From Panulirus ornatus (lineage: Eukaryota > Arthropoda > Malacostraca > Decapoda > Palinuridae): a stretch of DNA of 64,000 nt. Both the position numbers and the translations under genes were made by a program. The notes under the pieces are model-generated. The model worked only from the letters and a program-made list of their open reading frames with translations, was not told where the DNA came from and did no database searches. Every line of letters begins with the position of its first letter. The stretch's first letter is position 1. Below, in pieces: positions 34,935 to 46,295 of this stretch. Where the stretch lies: NCBI RefSeq assembly GCF_036320965.1, contig NC_092270.1, positions 23,472,593 through 23,536,592 on the forward strand, read 5' to 3'.

Positions 34935-37085
34935 TATTTTTATTCCTGAGCTAGGGGAGAAAGAATTTTATGTATGTAATCCTTGTATGTTGTAGAAGGC
35001 AACAAAAGGGGGCAGAAGAGGGGGAACCCTCCTCTTGTTGTATCTTGCTTTCTAATAGAGAAAACAGAAGGATCCTCAAAGGCTTAGACTAGGGTGTCTA
35101 AATGAGTCTGGATGTAACCAAGATGAGAAGAGAGGAGAGATAGGTAATATGTTTTAGGAGAGAAACCTGGGTGATCTGGCTCTGAGTGGAACAAAGATTA
35201 GACTAGTGGGGAAGAATGTTTGGACTTGTCTTAAAAGTAAAGTTAGGGGATGATGAGAGGATAAGAACAAAGGAAGGGGTAGCATTATTCCTGAAGCAGG
35301 AGTGTGTGAAAGAGTGTAAGAAAGGAAATTCTAGACTGATGCGGGTGAAACTGAAAGTGGACAGTGAGAATTGGGTGATTGTTAGTGCATGCACATGGCC
35401 ATGAGAAGAAAGATCATGAGAGGCAAATGTTTTGTAAGGAGGTGAGTGAGTGTGCCAACAGTTTTGATGTAAGAGAATTGGTATTGCTGTTAGGTGATTT
35501 AGATGTGAAGATAAGTAAGGTTGCATTTTAGGGTATAATTGATGAATGGCTTGTGGAGTTGTGTGCTGAAAAAGGAGTGGTAATTAGGAATACCTAGTTT
35601 AAACAGAGGAATATATGTGAGTAGGAGAGATTTTCAGCAGACATTATTGGATTACGCATTTATTGTTAGGCATGCAAAAAAGATACCTTTGGATATAAGT
35701 ATTCTGAAAGGGGAAGCTGGTTTTGTTGTCTGATCACTATTTTGTGGAGGCAAGGATGAAGCATTGTAGAGGTTTTCAAAAAAGAGGAAACAGTGTTGGG
35801 AAAAGAGAGCGGTGATAGTAAGTGAGCTTGGAAAAGACTTGTTTGAAGGAATACCAGGAGAGATTCAGTGTAGAATGGCAAAAGGTGAGAGTGAATGAAG
35901 CAAAGGAAGTGGGTGAGGAATGGGAGGTTCTTAAGGAACCATTGATGGCATGTGCAAGAGATGCATGTGAAAGGTGGGAGGTGGGCAGATTAGAAAGGGT
36001 AATGAGTGTTGGGATTAAGAAGTAAAGTTGCTATTGGACAAGAAAAGAAAGGCATTTAGGCAGAGGTGGGAAACAAGATGGTAAGGAACAAAAATGGGGT
36101 AGAGCTGAGACATACCTCAATGTTTCCACTATTCAGCAGTCTTCCTCAGGAGATACTGATTCCATCATTCAGGGGGACCATATTCCCCAGCAAGTGATAG
36201 TCATACAGTTGGATGCCTTGGTGTGTCATTATCTGGTTGGATCACTTCTCCTACTGCCTCCACTCAGTAATAGCGACCTCCACTGCTTGACATGACCAGC
36301 TGGTGAAACCAGGCCTTGTGTTAACATTGTGTTTGGTAGCAATGTAACCCACTTCTGATGTCATATTTGTTTGCTTAGGCCTTCATGAAGTATTCTCACC
36401 TCAAAGGTAAGTAATGTCGCATTTGAGGGTATAATTGGTGTGCATAGGGTATTCAGTGTTATGAATTGAAATGGTGAATGGCTTGTGGAGTTGTGTGCTA
36501 AAAAAGAATTGGTAATTAGGAGTACCTGGTTTAAGAAGAGGATTATATGTGAGTAGGAGAGATGGTCAGCAGACATTATTGGATTGCTTGTTAATTGTGA
36601 GGCATGCAAAAGAGAGACCTGTGGATGTAAATATTCTGAAAGGGGCAGCTGGTGTGATGTCTAATCACTATCTTGTGGAAGCAAGGGTGAAGCTTTGTAG
36701 AGGTTTTCAAAAAAGAGGAAACAGTGTCAAGAAAAGAGAGTAGTGATAATAAGTGAGCTTGGAAGAGACTTGTTTGAAGGAATACCAGGTGAGATTGAGT
36801 GTAGAATGGCAAAAATTGAGAGTAAATGAAGGAAGGGAAGTGGGTGAGGAATGGGAGGTGCTTAAGGAACCATTGATGGCATGTGCAAGAGATGCATGTG
36901 AAAGGTGGGAGGTGGGCAGACTAGAAAGGGTAATGAGTGTTGGGATTAAAAAGTAAAGTTGCTATTGGACAAGAAAAGAAAGGCATTTAGGGAGTACATA
37001 TAGGGAAGGAGTGCAAATGATTGGGAGATGTATAAGAGAAAGCAACAGAAGGTCAAGAATAGGTGCGGGAGTTGAAGACAGGACA
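34935..37085 (+). mobile_element. Decayed LINE 5' half with internal duplication
   Basis: The 5' leader (GGGGAGAAAGAATTTTATG, about 34,953) is followed by degraded endonuclease and linker. Part of the element (endonuclease C-terminal half and linker) appears twice, at about 35,513-36,062 and 36,405-36,985. The two are separated by about 345 bp of unrelated DNA. Both repeats end with the same linker segment, GCTATTGGACAAGAAAAGAA. No RT domain remains. Confidence 0.78.
36063..36404. other. Unassigned spacer between duplicated LINE segments
   Basis: About 340 bp with no LINE, SINE or coding match that I can recognise. It was either inserted together with the duplication or represents the older flank. 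Confidence 0.5.
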
Positions 37086-37129
37086 TATTAGGATTGGGAT
37101 TTCCTGCATCAGCAAGGTTGTATCAGGAA

Positions 37130-37322
37130 CAGGTGAAGAAAGGCCACATCCACTCTGTTGCTGTCAGCTGTCATATGTGATGCACTGAAGCTGCAGCTCC
37201 CTATCCATAACCAGGCCCCACAGACTTTTCGATGGTTTACACCAGTTGCTTTACATGCCCTAGCTCAGTACATTGACAACACTTTGACCTCAGTATACCA
37301 CATCGTTCCCATTCACTCTGTC
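37130..37322 (-). mobile_element. Short LINE 3'-UTR fragment
   Basis: About 190 bp of minus-strand LINE 3' UTR and last codons (AAGGCCACAT... to CCATTCACTCTGTCCCTTAC), well diverged. It ends immediately before the hAT-like terminus. Confidence 0.72.
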
Positions 37323-37330
37323 CCTTACAT

Positions 37331-37464
37331 CAGTGTTTCCCAAACCCATGCTCGCATCCCTAATGAGGGTCGCAAGGATGCTCCTTAGGGTCATGAGATG
37401 GTTTGAAAAAGATATAAGAAAATATGAGAAAATGTTAAATGTACAAAATAGTGCAAATGTATTT
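37331..37464 (+). mobile_element. hAT-like DNA transposon terminus, part 1
   Basis: Begins CAGTGTTTCCCAAACCCATG, which fits hAT terminal inverted repeats of the CAGNGNTTCCCAAAC type. A GGGTCGC and then GGTCATGAGATGGTTTGAAAA follow, typical of hAT subterminal sequence. The element is interrupted at 37,464 by a LINE with a 10-bp duplication and resumes at 39,179. No transposase remains. Confidence 0.5.
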
Positions 37465-39178
37465 TTTTTTTTTTTTTTTTTTGCTTTGTCGCTGTCTCCC
37501 ATGTTTGCGAGGTAGCGCAAGGAAACAGACGAAAGAAATGGCCCAACCCACCCCCATACACATGTATATACATACGTCCACACACGCAAATATACATACC
37601 TACAAAGCTTTCCATGGTTTACCCCAGACGCTTCACATGCCCTGATTCAATCCACTGACAGCACGTCAACTCCGGTGTACCACATCGATCCAGTTACTCT
37701 ATTCCTTGCCCTCCTTTCACCCTCCTGCATGTTCAGGCCCCGATCACACAAAATCTTTTTCACTCCATCTTTCCACCTCCAGTTTGGTCTCCCACTTCTC
37801 CTCGTTCCCTCCACCTCCGACACATATATCTTCTTGGTCAATCTTTCCTCACTCATTCTCTCCATGTGCCCAAACCATTCAAAACACCCTCTTCTGCTCT
37901 CTCAACCACGCTCTTTTTATTTCCACACATCTCTCTTACCCTTACGTTACTTACTCGATCAAACCATCTCACACCACATATTGTCCTCAAACATCTCATT
38001 TCCAGCACATCCATCCTCCTGCGCACAACTCTATCCATAGCCCACGCTTCGCAACCATACAACATTGTTGGAACCACTATTCCTTCAAACATACCCATTT
38101 TTGCTTTCCGAGATAATGTTCTCGACTTCCACACATTCTTCAAGGCTCCCAGGATTTTCTCCCCCACCCTATGATCCACTTCCGCTTCCATGGTTCCATC
38201 CACTGCCAGATCCACTCCCAGATATCTAAAACACTTTACTTCCTCCAGTTTTTCTCCATTCAAACTTACCTCCCAATTGACTTGACCCTCACCCCTACTG
38301 TACCTAATTACCTTGCTCTTATTCACATTTACTCTTAACTTTCACACACTTTACCAAACTCAGTCACCAGCTTCTGCAGTTTCTCACATGAATCGGCCAC
38401 CAGCGCTGTATCATCAGCGAACAACAACTGACTCACTTCCCAAGCTCTCTCATCCCCAACAGACTTCATACTTGCCCCTCTTTCCAAAACTCTTGCATTC
38501 ACCTCCCTAACAACCCCATCCATAAACAAATTAAACAACCATGGAGACATCACACACCCCTGCCGCAATCCTACATTCACTGAGAACCAATCACTTTCCT
38601 CTCTTCATACACGTACACATGCCTTACATCCTCGATAAAAACTTTTCATTGCTTCTAACAACTTGCCTCCCACACCATATATTCTTAAAACCTTCCACAG
38701 AGCATCTCTATCAACTCTATCATATGCCTTCTCCAGATCCATAAATGCTACATACAAATCCATTTGCTTTTCTAAGTATTTCTCACATACATTCTTCAAA
38801 GCAAACACCTGATCCACACATCCTCTACCACTTCTGAAACCACACTGCTCTTCCCCAATCTGATGCTCTGTACATGTCTTCACCCTCTCAATCAATACCC
38901 TCCCATATAATTTACCAGGAATACTCAACAAACTTATACCTCTGTAATTTGAGCACTCACTCTTATCCCCTTTGCCTTTGTACAATGGCACTATGCATGC
39001 ATTCCGCCAATCCTCAGGCACCTCACCATGAGTCATACATACATTAAATAACCTTACCAACCAGTCAATAATACAGCCACCCCCTTTTTTAATAGATTCC
39101 ACTGCAGTACCATCCAAACCTGCTGCCTTGCCGGCTTTCATCTTCCGCAAAGCTTTTACTCCCTCTTCTCTGTTTACC
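37465..39178 (-). mobile_element. 5'-truncated LINE inserted in hAT-like element
   Basis: Flanked by AAATGTATTT (37,455-37,464 and 39,179-39,188). The poly-T at the left is the A tail. The short-form 3' UTR is followed by a C-terminal/RT region reaching VNREEGVKALRKMKAGKAAG at 39,180. A frameshift near 37,880, a short deletion near 38,157 and a small deletion near 38,340 break the frame. RT motifs AYDRVD and FADDTALVAD are intact. Confidence 0.9.
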
Positions 39179-39646
39179 AAATGTATTTATATCACTATTT
39201 TGGAATGTAAAGCATCATTGAGACTGGAAAAGGAAAATAGTTGTGAATAGCAAAGCATCAATAAGTGTAAGAAAACTCCTGACATTCAAGTCTGTTCATG
39301 TCCATTACCTGTACGCCAAAGCAGCTGGAGGCTGACACAGTCATCGTGTCGTTATTTACTCACTTTGGGTGTTGCTGTGTTGGATGACTGACGTGTTGTG
39401 ATGTGCAGTTATCATAACGTAAGTTGTGTTTGCCTCTTACTTTTTTCTTATTTACTGTTATTTCCAGGCTACTTCATGGGTAGAATAGCCATTTAAAAAT
39501 CTAATAGATAAAACAGCTTAAGCCTGGGAATTTTCACTCGGAGAAGGAAACTTGCTAAAGGTAAACTTTATTATTATGACTGGTGTGATAAGGTTGGTAA
39601 TTTTTACATGAGTGTGTTTTACAATTAAAGTTATTATCATTAAGAA
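39179..39646 (+). other. hAT-like element continuation or flank
   Basis: Follows directly on the TSD of the preceding LINE, so it belongs to whatever that LINE landed in. No transposase or closing terminal repeat was recognised. It ends where the next LINE begins. Confidence 0.4.
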
Positions 39647-41596
39647 AGATCACGAGAGGCAAGTGTTTTGGGAGCAGCCGAGTGAGTGTGTTAGTAGTTT
39701 TGATGCATGAGACCGGGTTATAGTGATGAGTGATTTGAATGCAAAGGTGAGTAATGTGGCAGTTGAGGGAATAATTGGTGTACATGGGGTGTTCAGTGTT
39801 GTAAATGGAAATGGTGAAGAGCTTGTCAAATCAAAGGTGAGTAATGTTGCAGTTGAGGGAATAATTGGTGTACATGGGGTGTTCAGTGTTGTAAATGGAA
39901 ATGGTGAAGAGCTTGTAGATTTATGTGCTGAAAAAGGACTGGTGATTGGGAATACCTGGTTTGAAAAGAGAGATATGCATAAGTATACATATGTAAGTAG
40001 GAGAGATGGCCAGAGAATGTTATTGGATGAGGTGTTAATTGATAGGCACACGAAAGAGAGACTTGTGGATGTTAATGTGCTGAGAGGTGCAACTGGAGGG
40101 ATGTCTAATCATTATCTTGTGGAGGCGAAAGTGAAGATTTGTAGAGGTTTTCAGAAAAGAAGAGATAATGTTGGGGTGAAGAGAGTGGTGAGAGTAAGTG
40201 AGCTTGAGAAGGAGACTTGTGTGAGGAAGTACCAGGAGAGACTGAGTGCAGAATGAAAAAAGGTGAGAACAAAGGATGTAAGGGGAGTGGGGAAGGAATG
40301 GGATGTATTTAGGGAAGCAGTGATGGCTTGTGCAAAAGATTCTTGTGGCATGAGAAGTGTGAGAGGTGGGCAGATTAGAAAGGGTAGTGAGTGTTGGGAT
40401 GAAGAAGTAAGACTATTAGTGAAAGAGAAGAGAGAGGCATTTGGACAGTTTTTGCGGGGAAATAATGCCAATGAGTGGGAGATGTATAAAAGAAAGAGAC
40501 AGGAGGTCAAGATAAAGGTGCAAGAGGTGAAAAATAGGGCAGATGAGAGTTGGGGTTAGAGAGTATCATTAAGTTTTAGGGAGAATAAAAAGATGTTTTG
40601 GAAGGAGGTAAATAAAGTGCGTAAGACAAGGGAATAAATGGGAACATCAGTGAAGGGGGGCTAATGGGGAGGTGGCAACAAGTAGTGATGATGTGAAGAG
40701 TTGGAGTGAGTATTTTGAAGGTTTGTTGAATGTGTTTGATGATAGAGTGGCAGGTATAGGGTGTTTTGGTCGAGGTGGTGTGCAAAGTGAGAGGGTTAGG
40801 GAGAATGATTTGATAAACAGAGAAGAGGTAGTAAAAGATTTGTGGAAGATGAAAGCCAGCAAGGCAGCAGGTTTGGATGGTATTGCAGTGGAATTTATTT
40901 AAAAAGGGTGTGACTGTATTGTTGACTGGTTGGTAAGGTTATTCACTGTATGTATGACTCATGGTGAGGTGCCTGAGGATTGGTGGAATGCTTGCATAGT
41001 GCCATTGTACAAAGGCAAAGGGGATAAAAGTGAGCGCTGAAATTACAGAGGTATAAGTTTGTTGAGTATTCCTGGTGAATTATATGGGAGGGTATTGGTT
41101 GAGTGGGTGAAGGCATGTACAGAGCATCAGATTGGGGAAGAGCAGTGTGGTTTCAGAAGTGGTAGAGGATGTGTGGATCAGGTGTTTGCTTTGAGGAACG
41201 TATGTGAGAAATACTTAGAAAAGCAAATGGATTTGTATGTAGCATTTATGGATCTGGAGAAGGCATATGATAGAGTTGATAGAGATGCTTTGTGGAAGGT
41301 ATTAAGAATATATGGTGTGGGAGGCAAGTTGTTAGAAGCAGTGAAAAGTTTTTATCGAGGATGTAAGGCATGTGTACGTGTAGGAAGAGAGGAAAGTGAT
41401 TGGTTCTCAGTGAATGTTGGTTTGCGACAGGGGTGCGTGGTGTTTCCATGGTTGTTTAATTTGTTTATGGATGGGGTTGTTAGGGAGGTAAATGCAAGAG
41501 TTTTAGAAAGAGGGGCAAGTATGCAGTCTGTTGTGGATGAGAGAGCTTGGGAAGTGAGTCAGTTGTTGTTCGCTGATGATACAGCGCTGGTGGCTG
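39647..41596 (+). mobile_element. LINE fragment (endonuclease to RT), truncated at both ends
   Basis: Starts inside the endonuclease at KDHERQVFWEQ and proceeds through GDLNAKV-like SDLNAKV, SNHYLV (Asp of SDH changed to Asn), linker, GLDGI, FMDLEKAYDRVD and FADDTALVA, stopping at 41,596. A 90-bp in-frame tandem duplication (39,743-39,921) repeats the SNVAVEGIIGVHGVFS segment. Stops occur at 40,254-40,256, about 40,557 and 41,038. The 3' end abuts a minus-strand LINE. Confidence 0.88.
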
Positions 41597-42688
41597 TGCC
41601 CAAACCATTTCAAAACACCCTCTTCTGCTCTCTCAACCACTTAATCAATCAAACCACCTCACACCACATATTGTCCTCAAACATCTCATTTCCAGCACAT
41701 CCACCCTCCTGCGCACAACTCTATCCATAGCCCACGCCTCTTAACCATACAACATTGTTGGAACCACTATTCCTTCAAACATAGCCATTTTTGCTTTCCG
41801 AGATAATGTTCTCGACTTCCACACATTCTTCAACGCTCCCAGGATTTTCGCCCCCTCCCCCACCCTACGATTCACTTCCGCTTCCATGGTTCCATCTGCT
41901 GCCAGATCCACTCCCAGGTATGTAAAACACTTAATTCCTCCAGTTTTTCTCCATTCAAACTTACCTTCCAATTGACTTGACCCTCAACCCTACTGTACCT
42001 AATAAACTTGCTTTTATTCACATTTACTCTTTAACTTTCTTCTTTCACACACTTTATCAAACTCAGTCACCAGCTTCTGCAGTGTCTCACATGAATCAGA
42101 CACCAGCGCTGTATCATCAGCGGACAACAACTGACTCGCTTCCCAAGCTCTCTCATCCCCAACAGACTTCATACTTGCCCCTCTTTCCAAAACTCTTGCA
42201 TTTACCTCCCTAACAACCCCATCCATAAACACATTAAACAACCATGGAGACATCACACACCCCTGCCGCAAACCTACATTCACTGAGAACCAATCACTTT
42301 CCTCTCTTCCTACACGTACACATGCCTTACATCCTCGATAAAAACTTTTCACTGCTTGTAACAACTTGCCTCCCACACCATATATTCTTAGTACCTTCCA
42401 CAGAGCATCTCTATCAACTCTATCATATGCCTTCTCCAGATCCATAAATGCTACATACAAATCCATTTGCTTTTCTAAGTATTTCTCGCATACATTCTTC
42501 AAAGCAAACACCTGATCCACACATCCTCTACCACTTCTGAAACCACACTGCTCTTCCCCAATCTGATGCTCTGTACATGCCTTCACCCTCTCAATCAATA
42601 CCCTCCCATATAATTTACCAGGATTACTCAACAAACTTATACCTCTGTAATTTGAGCACTCACTCTTATCCCCTTTGCCTTTGTACAT
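41597..42688 (-). mobile_element. LINE fragment (RT and partial C-terminal), truncated
   Basis: A minus-strand piece from YKGKGDKSEC (42,688) through QCGFRSGRGC, AYDRVD and LLSADDTALVSD (FADD altered to SADD) to the FGHMERM region at 41,597. A deletion near 41,640 removes the EMCGNKKSVV codons. Both termini are lost. It lies tail-to-tail against the preceding plus copy, and the two overlap in RT content, so they are separate insertions. Confidence 0.87.
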
Positions 42689-43390
42689 TCATATCCAAAT
42701 GATTATCTTGTGCCCCTGTAACAGTTATTCCCACTTACTATCTACCTTAATAATCCATGTATACATGTGTATGACCCTCTTTTTTAAAATGGATATTCTA
42801 GTGACTAATCCTTTTTTGCCATGCCACCCCATAAGCTGTTTGCCATTTTCATTCACAGCAGTGTGTACCCCATGCCTATTCGAATCACCCATCACACATA
42901 CCCAGTGCCTTACATCAAAATTTCTGACATGCTCTCTCAGCTCCTCCCTAAACACTCATTTCTGTTCTCTCAGTTTTAAGTGCATAAGCACTTTCGTTTT
43001 TAGGCATATCAATCTGGGGCTCACTTCTTTACACTCTTTAACACATTCCCATAACTTCATCAGAAATGCTACCCTTTTCTTAGCTTTCATCCTCACTCTA
43101 ACCCTAGACTTAACCTCTGGGACAGACCCAGACAAAATAACTCGGAAATATAACATCCAGGTTCCTTTCCTCAGACATACTACCAGTGTCTTCCTTCCTT
43201 ACTACCATATGCACTGAGACAACCCAGCATGAGCCTTTGGGAAGGATGAGCTCTCCTCACTTGGCTCCTTCTCCAGCCATTAGTAAGCGAATTACAAAAA
43301 GCGAAAGGTTTTCAGTCTCCTGCTCCTGCCCATCATATCCACCTTCTACAACACACAGGGAATAAGAGGGAAGTATTCTTTCTCCCCTAA
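42689..43390 (-). mobile_element. Decayed LINE 5' end (endonuclease and leader)
   Basis: A diverged minus-strand endonuclease: a GDSN motif (normally GDLN) near 42,890, KRVIHMYT near 42,765, and a leader with GGGAAGTATTCTTTCTCCCC at about 43,370. It resembles the older plus copy at 28.8 kb more than the main family. It ends about 75 bp before the second host exon. Confidence 0.72.
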
Positions 43391-43465
43391 TCTCATGAAA
43401 CATTATTATTTACCAGAGAAATTCCTCCACATAGTTGATAATCCACCTAACTTTTATCCTTTCAG

Positions 43466-43633
43466 AATCCATAGGACTTTGGAAGTTCCACCCACTTTCC
43501 ATGCCCGTCATGATGCCATTGCTCGTACATATCTTTATCGTATTGCTGTGACCCCTCCTTCTGCTTGTAAATCTCATTTTAACAAAGAGGCATTCTTGCC
43601 TTCAACAGAAATCAACAAAATACATCTAGTAAG
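43466..43633 (+). CDS. PUSL1: TruA-family tRNA pseudouridine synthase (PUSL1-like), next exon
   Basis: A 168-bp exon between TTTTATCCTTTCAG and AG|GTGAGT. Its first base completes the Arg codon begun at 21,616-21,617, giving the join NADI-R-IHRTLEV. It encodes PPTFHARHDAIARTYLYRIA, the conserved TruA motif F-H-A-R-x-x-A-x-x-R-x-Y-x-Y that lines the active site. It then continues through SHFNKEAFLPSTEINKIHLV and ends in phase with AG. This exon and the 21,491 exon lie in the expected order and spacing for TruA proteins. The C-terminal exons were searched for by eye in the LINE-free stretches downstream and not found; they probably lie beyond 64,000. Confidence 0.87.
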
Positions 43634-44097
43634 GTGAGTTATTGCTAAGAAATGCCATGTGTAGAATGGTGTGCTTTTCTCAGTCAAATCAGTTTCTCAT
43701 TAAAGTCTGTTAGTCATGTAACTGGGTCACCAGTCGATAGCTATATCACATATAGCAGCTCTTAAAATTGTCTCAGTATGGCTGCACCACCACATTAACT
43801 TTATGACTACATCATCTTTGGGATTTGACTTGGTCAGCATATGCTCACTACATAAACAGAGAGCTATGTGTTGGTTAAAACAGTGAAGTAAGGAAAGTAC
43901 AGGTACAATACCAATTTTCTGGCGCTCTTGGTTCCAAAGTCTTGCTGGATTAACCATTTTGCCAGACCAGCTATGGTCATGTAATAATGATTCATCAACA
44001 CATTTCTAACCCACTAATTATACATCTCCCATGTGTCTAACATATGCCATGGACTGCTAGAAATTTAAATCAAATATTAAATGTTTGAGCTCTGTCC
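43634..44097 (+). other. Intronic DNA after the second exon
   Basis: Begins with the GTGAGT donor. No repeat or coding sequence was recognised before the Tigger-like remnant. Confidence 0.5.
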
Positions 44098-44744
44098 TTA
44101 GATTTTTTTGAAACCTTTGGGGTCTTCTTTGTCTTCTGTTGTTAGTGTTTTCCTAGGTGTGCATTGCCAGAATAATGGAGTTTCGTCTGCATTATACACC
44201 ATCTTAGGACTGAGGTGCTTGCCAGCTACATGTTTCGTATATTTGTCTACATATTCAGCAGCTCCTTTGTGGTTTGCAGACCGCTTTTCTCCGCACACTT
44301 TTTTCATGGAAATTCCATGATGCTTCTTGAATCTTTGAAGCCATCCTTCACTATAGTCACACTCATGTTGTAATTTAAATTCCTTATGGAACAACTTAAC
44401 CTGGTCCATTATCATGCTACCTTACAAGTCCACTCCATCACTCCGACGCTGTTGAAACCATTCCATCATCACTCGATCGTGCTCAGTACTCTTACCATCT
44501 TTCATAGTTTTTCTAATCGTCATTTGCTTCTTGGAATTGCTGTCTGTATAGAATTTCAACATTTTATCCATTTGCTTCTTTATATCATTAAAAGTTGATG
44601 AACCAGTGCTGTAGACGTCACACAGCTTATGCACTGAAACACCATGGTCCTCTTTTTCAACTGTTATACTTTATCTTGGATTGATATGGACTGGTGTTTA
44701 TGTTTGACACCATGACTGACACTCTCACGTGTCTTAGAAGCCAT
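44098..44744 (-). pseudogene. Tigger/pogo-type transposase, N-terminal half, broken
   Basis: Reading the minus strand from MASKTRESVSHG at 44,744: a first helix-turn-helix (ISIQDKV, then DHGVSVHKLCDVYSTGSSTF after a frameshift near 44,650), then a second DNA-binding (CENP-B/pogo) region. A stop near 44,422 precedes MDQVKLFHKEF, the WLQRFKKHHGISMKKVCGEK segment and MVYNADETPLFW, which holds the first Asp of the DDE/DDD catalytic triad. The remnant then stops. About 215 of the usual 450-550 residues are present and the second and third catalytic acids are absent. Family: TcMar-Tigger, by motif order. It is antisense to, and inside an intron of, the PUSL1-like gene. Terminal inverted repeats were not defined. 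Confidence 0.8.
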
Positions 44745-44912
44745 AGCTAGGGTTAAATTTAAGCAAATTAAGCTAAGAATCTCACAGGATTGCGGTGTCA
44801 CCACCAGCAAGTGCAATGTAAAGAATGTAGATAAGTGTGCCTCACACACAATGCCATCTGTGGCCGCCCAGTAAACTAGTCTGGTGGCTCTGGTAATTTC
44901 AAGTTCCCTCAC

Positions 44913-46079
44913 GTAATTTTGTTTGAATTAAAGGAGATGCTGAACCATTAGTTGCCTGAAATTCAGTGGTGCACCTGTATTTAGTTCCCACATTTATTTA
45001 AGATAGGATGCAGCATGATAATTGTCACTGATCTTGTGGAATTATACATTTTGTTTATTTATAGAATAAGGGCATGATGATGAGAAGTCACAAGCAGATT
45101 TGTCACTGAGTAGCTTACTTAGAACTTAGATACTTATTTTCCGGTTAGCCATCTCAACAGTAATGTAACTAACCTGTTTTAGATCCTAGTTGAATCACCT
45201 GTGGCTATGAATAACCACCCCTTTTCACATAGAGTTCAAACTCAAATGTTTTTTCAGTTTCTAACATGATGATATGTCATGTGCTCCAAAAATCTTAAGA
45301 AAGTGAATATACTAAGTCTTATTCCTCATGTCTTTAGATCTCAGACCATTAGCAGCTGTTGCTTCAAATGAGAAACCTGAAGCAGAGATAGATCAATTTC
45401 AAGTTAACTGTGATAAGTTGATTAAGTAGATGTTGGCTTTACTGATATACTTAATGAAAAGTTGTACATGATTTTTTTTCTGAGGTAAAAAAGGCAAATA
45501 CAGCTAATCCATTAATGTTTGTGTGAAGGTTTGGTACATAGGAGTGAACAGGAAATACTGGATACAAAAGGCCTGTTGGCTTATGACAGGGGTATACTCA
45601 AGAATCTCCACTTACACTATGATACTTAAGGTTAGGATAAAACATTTAAAAGGTTCTCTGCCCATTCTCTGTCCCCACTGATAATAACAGCCAGCATGAA
45701 AAAGAATGGAAGAAAATCTATATATTATTAAAAAGCAAGTATTGAATTTTACTGGAGAGAATGAAATGGAATACATGCCTGCATTAGTTTACTACTTTAT
45801 CATGTACTGCACTTCATAGGTGTTGGTTTCAGCTGGGGGTTTCATTCTTTTAGGGAGGAATGAAATTGAATGTATTTGTGTGTGTGTGTGTATAAATTTA
45901 CAGTTCTTTTCATTTGAATAATGAATTCCATTGTTCATTGGCTATATATGTGAAGAAACTTTTCCATATGTTAGTATTGCTTTATTAGCTTTAAGATTCA
46001 TTAATTTTTTTTATGTTAGCTGAGATGGCATGGGCAACTGAGGCTTTAATCAAGGCCATCCCTTTAATGTTCTTCCTTT
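44913..46079. other. Unassigned intronic DNA
   Basis: AT-rich with a short (TG)n tract near 45,880. A 33-codon open frame near 45,335-45,430 after CTTTAG is not flanked by a usable donor and is not in the PUSL1 phase. Near 46,005 a segment TTTATGTTAGCTGAGATGGC is shared with 30,392. Confidence 0.45.
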
Positions 46080-46082
46080 ATA

Positions 46083-46295
46083 CCTGGGGATAGGGGAGAA
46101 AGAATATTTCCCACATATTCCCCGCATGTCTTAGTGGAACGGTGGGCTGGGAACCCCCCTCCATGTATTTAAATTTCTAAAAAGGGAAACGGGAGTCATG
46201 TGGGGAGTGCTCATCCTTCTCAAAGGCTCAGATTGGGGTGTCTAAATGTGTGTGGACGTAACCAAGATGAGAAAAAGGGTGAGATAGGTAATATG
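46083..46295 (+). mobile_element. LINE 5' end fragment
   Basis: The 5' leader (CTGGGGATAGGGGAGAAAGA) and the first endonuclease codons RLGCLNVCGRNQDEKKGEIG, ending abruptly at 46,295 where a minus-strand LINE 3' UTR starts. Either a 5'-inverted copy or two independent insertions could explain the junction. Confidence 0.82.

Larger units (their letters stand above)
21618..43465 (+). other. Intron of the PUSL1-like gene, LINE-filled
   Basis: An intron of 21,848 bp, running from GTAAGG at 21,618 to TTTCAG at 43,465, inferred from matching phases and continuous TruA homology across the join. Most of it is LINE sequence in both orientations, plus a hAT-like fragment and short non-autonomous elements. 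Intron retention of so much sense-strand RT sequence offers many cryptic splice and polyadenylation sites. None was demonstrated. Confidence 0.75.

Noticed and set aside
45335..45430. Possible small exon after CTTTAG
   Set aside because: Open for only about 33 codons, no donor site at its end, not in the phase required by the 43,633 donor, and no TruA similarity.
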